64,000 bases of DNA, from the NCBI GenBank assembly GCA_015680685.1, contig MNCI01011946.1, positions 485,924 to 549,923 of the forward strand, in the 5' to 3' direction. The stretch comes from Gnetum montanum (lineage: Eukaryota > Streptophyta > Gnetopsida > Gnetales > Gnetaceae). Under the pieces are notes generated by a model that had not been told where the DNA came from, did not search any database, and saw only the letters and a list, made by a program, of their open reading frames with translations. The stretch's first letter is position 1. Every line of letters starts with the position of its first letter. A program made the position numbers and the translations under genes. Of this stretch, positions 58,930 through 64,000 are shown piece by piece.

Positions 58930-59739
58930 TGATGAGCCACGATATCGCATCCACCATGTAATATTGCATCCACCATGCGATATTGCATCCTACCTCATCT
59001 TCTATAAATAAGAGGCGACACCCTTTGTTCCAAGGTAGTTGTACTTAGACCCTTAGCTAGATTCTTATAGTTTAGTCATTCCAAAGTTAGAATTATTTTT
59101 GTGTGCCCACAGTACAGGTCATAGAGTGAACGAATCTTTATTCGAGCAATTTGTACCTGAGCACAATTTTGTGTATGGCAATAAAGACAAACTTCCTGCA
59201 AAACCTTGCAGCATACAGATTAAGCTAATTAGTAATTAATGATTGTTTAATGTTTTTCTAGTTAATTAATATCTCTCTCAACCTTCAACCCCCTTAGTTA
59301 AATACACTCAGTACGACCACTTCGAGCATGCGTGTAGCGCTTGGTAACCCAGTAATGATTAGCGTTTGGTAATTCCAATAGCGTTGCACTAGTTTAGAAT
59401 GTGCACAACAAGTGGGAATGAATGCTAGTGTTAGGAACATTTAGAAAGTAGTTAATGAATAGTTAATGTAAGTTAGCCACTTAGTTCTCTCTCTCTCTCT
59501 CTTTCTCTCTCTTTATTAGAAAAAGAAATAAAAAAGACAAAAGCTATAAAAATCATATACCTCAAGCTTACTTAACCATACAACCGTGAAAATACAAGTA
59601 AGTTTGGGAAGATAACAATTGATTAACCGTAAGTGTTGCATTAAGGCACGTAAGCACTTAGTCCTTGGAGTTCAACTAGATCGTGCATGAAATGCTCGTA
59701 TTCGTATGGTTGAGTGTAGGGGTACCTCGCCACTCATCA
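58930..59739 (+). repeat. 5' LTR of element D
   Basis: 810 bp, TGATGAGCCACG to ACTCATCA. U3 is very short and consists of three 19-bp tandem units (58940-58958, 58959-58977, 58978-58996; CGATATCGCATCCACCATG type), followed at once by TATAAATA (about 59004). R contains CTTTATTCGAGCA and AATAAAGAC (about 59180). A CT-rich microsatellite lies at about 59486-59515. The LTR ends in TGAGTGTAGGGGTACC...CATCA. Confidence 0.9.
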
Positions 59740-59740
59740 T

Positions 59741-59758
59741 TGGCACCATTGTCAGGGA
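59741..59758 (+). promoter_or_regulatory. Primer-binding site of element D (tRNA-Asp type)
   Basis: TGGCACCATTGTCAGGGA starts one base after the LTR end. It matches the tRNA-Asp complement at 14 of 18 positions; all four mismatches are C/T or G/A transitions, as expected from decay of a methylated site. Confidence 0.8.
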
Positions 59759-59861
59759 CTTAGTTGTTTGTGCGCTGTGTAGAACATAGGAAATCATTCA
59801 TATCATTGGAACGTTAGAACAAACCCTTAAGGTTAATCAAAGAAGACAATACAATGGTACA

Positions 59862-61396
59862 TTGCATACAAAACAAGACAAGATGTCTTCTTCTTCGCAT
59901 AAGAGCACTTCACCGCCTAGGACTAACATAAGAGGCAGTCGACGGTATAATACATGTAACCAAGATCTGCCAGTTCCTCAACAATTTCGTGTGGTATATA
60001 CTCATCCCGATGAGTATGTACCCGATTTCACCTTTATTCTCCACCAAGATGAACAACTATGTTTGAGAGACTTGGAGGGTAACATAGTGTTGCCTCCAGA
60101 CCGATCAGTCCCCAACATGCTCCTTTGTGCTCTCACACGAATAGGCATGCCACTTTTATACACAGAATATGTTACATGTGAACATGACACAAGGGACTAT
60201 CATCCCACGAAAGCGCAACGTCAAAGGGACTTGCGACAAGAGAGATACCATACATCCTTGAAGGGTAAATGGCCCCATAACGCTTCGCATGTTTTCAGCG
60301 AAATTGAGGATGGTGAACTTGCTTCAATAGGTTCCCCACAAAATGATGTTCCTCCTCCTAACAATGGTCAATAGGTGGTGTATCAGAACCTCCACTCCAC
60401 TATTCACAACCCTAGTTTTGATACCCACGAACACGAAGTGTTCAACGAGGGAACACGAACACACAATAAGGACGAATGTTCTGATCTTGATCATGATTGA
60501 GGTCGAGACCATCAAAGAGAAGGTAGAAAATACCATCATGGCGATGGTTCTCCTTATTCTTCACCTTCATCATCATCTTCACCCTCTCCTTCAGTGTCCA
60601 GACGCAGTCATAGGGAACCCAATCGTGAGGATAGGGAAAAATGAAGTGAAAGACATCGACGAGATAGTCAAGAGTGAGTAAAAGGGCACTCTAAGGAATC
60701 AAGGCATAGAAGAAGGGAGAGTAGGGAACCACATAGACACCATAGACGCTATGAACAAGATGATCATGAAGAACCCCTACTCGCAACTAGAAGCATGCTA
60801 GATATAACGGAGGCTGTAAGAGTTCCAACAAGGCACCAAAAGGATAGTAGGATCAAGAGGTTAGACATGAATAACATCCCACGATTTGAAGGGGGATACA
60901 ACGTTGATTCTCAAAATCATTTAAAAGGATTCCATGATGCATGTGCCTTTCAAAACATAGAAAATGAATGGAGAAAACTGAAGTTGTTCCCAAGGACACT
61001 AGTGAAAGAAGCTGAATGCTGGTACCAGTCCTTAGAACCGGAATCCATTCAAAGGTGGAATACAATGTTAGAACTGTTTAATGATAAGTACCAAACATAC
61101 TCTCGAGTGTCTAACCTGTGGAAGCAAATCCAAGGATGGAAGCAAGGAAATCATGAACCCTTGGATGCTGCCATGGGCCACTATTACACACTGTTACATC
61201 GTTGCCTTGGCCATGGTTATTCGCAACGGGATCAACTACGCCATCTCGTGGATGGACTTAGGCATGAAACAAGAAGAACTCTTGGGACATATGCCCAAGG
61301 AAGGTTATTGGAGCTTAGGTCCCATCAAATTCATAAAATGCTAGAGCAAGTAGCCAAAGAAGAAGGTAAGCTAGAATACAATCGAGATCCTTCCCT
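59862..61396 (+). pseudogene. gag of element D, broken and C-terminally deleted
   Basis: An ATG at 59862 opens a 170-codon frame (MHTKQDKMSSSSHK..., VVYTHPDEYVPDFTFILHQD) that stops at a TAG at 60372. Low-complexity Arg/Ser/His-rich sequence with shifts follows. From 60795 the frame is open again through the capsid region: LDMNNIPRFEGGYN, FHDACAF, ECWYQSLEPESIQRW, HYYTLLHRCLGHGYSQRDQL and EQVAKEEGKLEYNRDPS. This fits the Retrotrans_gag family (Athila-like). The frame then runs into LTR sequence at about 61397. Confidence 0.8.
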
Positions 61397-61861
61397 CAAT
61401 ACAACCACTTCGAGCCTACGTGTAGCACTCAATACGCTCAATACAACCACTTCGAGCCTATGTGTAGCACTTGGTAACCCAGTAACAATTAACGTTTAGT
61501 AATCCCAGCAACGTTGCACTAGTTTAAGATGTGTACAGCAAGTGGGAACAGATACTGGTGTTAGAAACATTTAGAAACTAGTTAATGAATAGTTAATGTA
61601 AGTTAGCCACTTAGTTCTCTCTCTCTCTCTCTCTTTATCAGCCGAAGACATAAAAAAGAAAAAAGCTATAAAAATCATATACCTCAAGCTTACTTAACCA
61701 TACAATTGTGACAATACAAGTAAGTTTGGGAAAACAACAATTGATTAACCCTAAGTGTTCCATTAAGGCGCATAAGCACTTAGTCCTTGGAGTTCAACTG
61801 GATCATGCGGGAAATGCTCGTATTCATATGGTTGAGTGTAGGGGTACCTCGCCACTCATCA
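61397..61861 (+). repeat. Truncated 3' LTR of element D
   Basis: Aligns with the second half of the D 5' LTR from ACCACTTCGAGC onwards, including a CT microsatellite (61615-61635), and ends GCCACTCATCA. Its start carries a 42-bp direct repeat (AATACAACCACTTCGAGCCT at 61399 and again at about 61441) that is single in the 5' LTR. Confidence 0.8.
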
Positions 61862-61929
61862 GCGGCCCAGTCGACGCATCAACTAATGAGCACTTCATCA
61901 CCATCATACCATGCTATTTTTGTGGGCAT

Positions 61930-63490
61930 TTATTCATTTAATAGTCCTATAAAGAGGAGTTCATCTAGAAATTGATTAGAGAGTGAGCTCTCCTCATCTT
62001 TGTTATCCCATCTTAACTAAGACAAATGGTCAGTAACCACATTCTCAGTCTCTTTCTGATCTATTATTGTAAGATCAAATTCCTGCAAGATCACAAGCCA
62101 CCATATGACATGGGGGCTCATTGTTGGCTTATTCATTAGGAAGCAGATGGCACTATGATCTATGTGCACAAACACCTTATAGCCAAGCACATAGTACCTA
62201 AACTTTTTTAATAGCATACACCACTACCATTAGTTCTTTCTCAGTTGTGATGTGATTTAACTGCACACCCACAATGCTTCAGATCATGTAGTGGATGTAA
62301 AATGAATATTTCTTATTGTCCAACTATGTAAGCATGGATCCTAAGGCATAATTAGATGCATCTGTCATTATATGAAATGGTTTAGACCAATCTAGTGCCC
62401 ATAAAATTGGAATTTCTACAAGTTGTTCCTTTAATAGTTGGAATGCATGTTCATACTCAGTCTAGATGAACAGAGCATCTTCCTTTGTAAGCTTAACCAA
62501 TAACTTTGTGATCTTAGAGAAATTTTCTATAAATCATTAGTAGTAGCCAATGTGTCCAAGGAATGATCAGACATTTTTAACTATCTCTTGTTAGCATGTG
62601 ATTCCTTGGATGACCCTTATCTTTTTTTAGCCTACCTCAATCCCTTCTTGCGAAATTTGGTGCCCCAATACTATGGCCTCTTTGACCATTAAATGGCTTT
62701 TTTGCTAATTAAGCCTAAGGTTTGTTTCAACACATCTTTTTAGTACCTACTCAAGGCTATCCAGGGCTTGCTTAAATGTAACCCCATAGGTAGAGAAGTC
62801 ATTCATAAAGACTTCTACCCCATTACTAATTTACTGTTGAAAAATGCTAAGGACCAAGTGTTGAAATGTTGCAGGGGCATTGCATAGACCAAATGACATC
62901 TTACAATATGCAAAAGTCCCCCAAGGACTCATGAATGTTATTTTGGCCTGATCTTCTAATGCAATCTAGATTTGGTTATAGCCACTGTAACCATCCAGGA
63001 AGCTATAATAATAATGCCTAGATATGGTGTCCAATACTTTTTTTACAAATGGTAATGGAAAATGATCTTTAACTATTGTCATATTTAACAACCTAAAGTC
63101 TATGCAAACCAGCCACTTGCCATCTTTCTTTGGCATAATTACAAGTGGGCTAACCCACTCACTATCTGTAATGGGATACATGAACCCTACCTTGAGGAGT
63201 TATTCTATTTCCTTCTTAACAATCTGCTTCAACTTGGGATTCAACTGCCATTGTGGCTGCCTTCTTGGCTTCATGGCCGAGTTAGTGTAAATACGATGTT
63301 GGCGTATCCTTGGATCAATTCTAGTTAGTTCAAGATATGACCAACCAAAGGTTGTTAACCACTTGTTGACCATCTTCAACAACCTATCTTTCTATTTAGG
63401 AGCAAGATTTACATTGATGATAACTGACTTGCCATTGTCTAAAAATGCATGCTCCATGCTAACAAGTAGAGTTTTTAACTCTAGGGGCTC
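61930..63490 (-). pseudogene. Reverse transcriptase and RNase H of element B (continued)
   Basis: RT (minus strand): 63382-63200 (KMVNKWLTTFGWSYLELT), 63181-62966 (SEWVSPLVIMPKKDGKW, CIDFRLLNM, KDHFPLPFV, FLDGYSGYNQI). The catalytic box near 62815-62790 reads VFMNDFSTYG, so the first Asp of the DD pair is Asn (GAT to AAT). RNase H reads at 62217-62017 (FRYYVLGYKVFVHIDHSAIC, ending ENVVTDHLS). Stops are scattered through the rest. Confidence 0.85.
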
Positions 63491-63499
63491 TTACTTGAA

Positions 63500-64000
63500 A
63501 CTATCAAGGATTTTCAACTCTTCCCAAAAGGTATCATCATTTTCATCATCAAAGAGTTAGCAATGAACTTGCCAAAGTTCATCCATACCTTCGATATAAG
63601 CACATGTTAGGCTCTCAAAGGGTTCCATGCATAGTGTGTTGCTATCAAAGTTAGTTGTTAGCCACTAGGTGTCCTCATGTTTTGTGGTTACTACATATAG
63701 ACACCTTTGAGTATCGGTTTCATGTGCACACTAATTACATGCTTTAATGTATGTACTTTTGATGGACCAGATTTTTTGCACACAATTGCACCCATTATTG
63801 CTATACGCAATGCATGGAACATGCTTCTTCTCTAGTCATTCAAATTAACTTTCTTTGGAAATTTCCAAGAAGAGGTCCCTAATTCCCATTCGTGCATCAA
63901 CAGTGCTCAACCATGCGCTTCCATAATGATGGAGAAGTTGCCTTTGTAGTTTTCTACCCCTATCACAAGAAAATTGGCAAGATAAGACCACTAGCAAATT
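63500..64000 (-). pseudogene. Protease C-terminal part of element B, cut by the window end
   Basis: The minus strand from 64000 to about 63810 aligns with the protease tail of A and C (words equivalent to SLEISKE and the ACVAHN-type stretch). The D-S-G site would lie beyond the window. Confidence 0.6.

Larger units (their letters stand above)
58930..61861 (+). mobile_element. Element D: internally deleted Ty3/gypsy inside the 5' LTR of C
   Basis: A 2.93-kb plus-strand element: complete 5' LTR (58930-59739), PBS, gag and a 3' LTR lacking its 5' half (about 61397-61861). Protease, RT, RNase H, integrase, PPT and U3 of the 3' LTR are absent, so one deletion joins gag to the middle of the 3' LTR. 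Flanks are GCAAC (58925-58929) and GCGGC (61862-61866), which agree at three of five bases. Two G-to-A changes would make them an identical target duplication. It is the innermost layer of the stack. Confidence 0.85.
45769..61900 (-). mobile_element. Element C: complete-length Ty3/gypsy (Athila/Tat-like) with extra 3' ORF, interrupted by D
   Basis: CCATC is duplicated exactly at 45764-45768 and 61901-61905. In minus orientation it contains 5' LTR (58061-58929 plus 61862-61900, split by D), PBS, gag, protease, RT, RNase H, integrase, spacer, extra ORF, PPT and 3' LTR (45769-46669). Without D it is about 13.2 kb. The two LTRs differ at roughly one base in nine over the ~190 bp at their U5 ends that I aligned by eye, mostly transitions, so this is not a recent insertion. 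Stops in every gene make it non-autonomous now. It is the best template in the window for the family's layout. Confidence 0.9.
38295..64000 (-). mobile_element. Element B: degenerate Ty3/gypsy (Athila/Tat-like), interrupted by C
   Basis: The minus-strand element is inserted into A. Its 3' LTR is 38295-39235, followed (against the coordinates) by PPT, extra 3' ORF, spacer and integrase to 45763. Element C interrupts here with CCATC repeated at 45764-45768 and 61901-61905. RNase H, RT and part of protease then continue from 61906 to the window end. Gag, PBS and 5' LTR lie beyond 64000. The sequence left of the LTR (CCAAG, 38290-38294) is the expected target duplication, to be matched outside the window. 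Confidence 0.85.

Overview
The window is nuclear DNA from a seed plant with a large, repeat-rich genome. Evidence for this is one intron-rich plant-type gene, plant tRNA-derived SINEs, plant Ty1/copia and LINE relics, and nested Ty3/gypsy elements primed by tRNA-Asp. A gymnosperm or an early-diverging angiosperm would fit the 28-kb gene with introns up to 5.3 kb, but the sequence does not settle the species.

Left half (about 1-29.3 kb). After the tail of an LTR (1-75) comes one plus-strand gene, 1195-28998. I assembled 26 coding exons whose splice sites and phases all agree. They give a 1,040-residue, almost entirely coiled-coil protein ending in a GRIP domain: the plant golgin GRIP, a trans-Golgi tether. 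Its introns hold decayed Ty1/copia pieces (one per strand), an L1-type LINE relic with a SINE inside it, a tandemly duplicated SINE, other tRNA-like SINEs and simple repeats.

Right half (about 30.7-64 kb). This is one stack of related Ty3/gypsy elements of Athila/Tat type, all inactivated. Element A (+, from 30697) has its integrase split by a solo LTR (E, 36782-37763, TSD CACCC) and is then cut by element B (-, from 38295). B is cut by element C (-, 45769-61900, TSD CCATC). The 5' LTR of C is cut by an internally deleted element D (+, 58930-61861). B resumes at 61906 and runs off the window. The nesting order is D in C in B in A.

B and C share a layout that goes beyond gag-pol. Downstream of integrase lies a ~2-kb non-coding spacer, then a ~3-kb sense ORF (degenerate in both copies), then the polypurine tract and 3' LTR. 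The ORF has a domain resembling the 'putative plant transposon protein' family followed by a long coiled coil. The spacer carries a TATA-like site and a 20-bp palindromic word otherwise seen in the U3 of the C LTR, suggesting that the extra ORF has its own LTR-like promoter. The LTRs share R/U5 but carry different short palindromic repeat words upstream of their TATA boxes.
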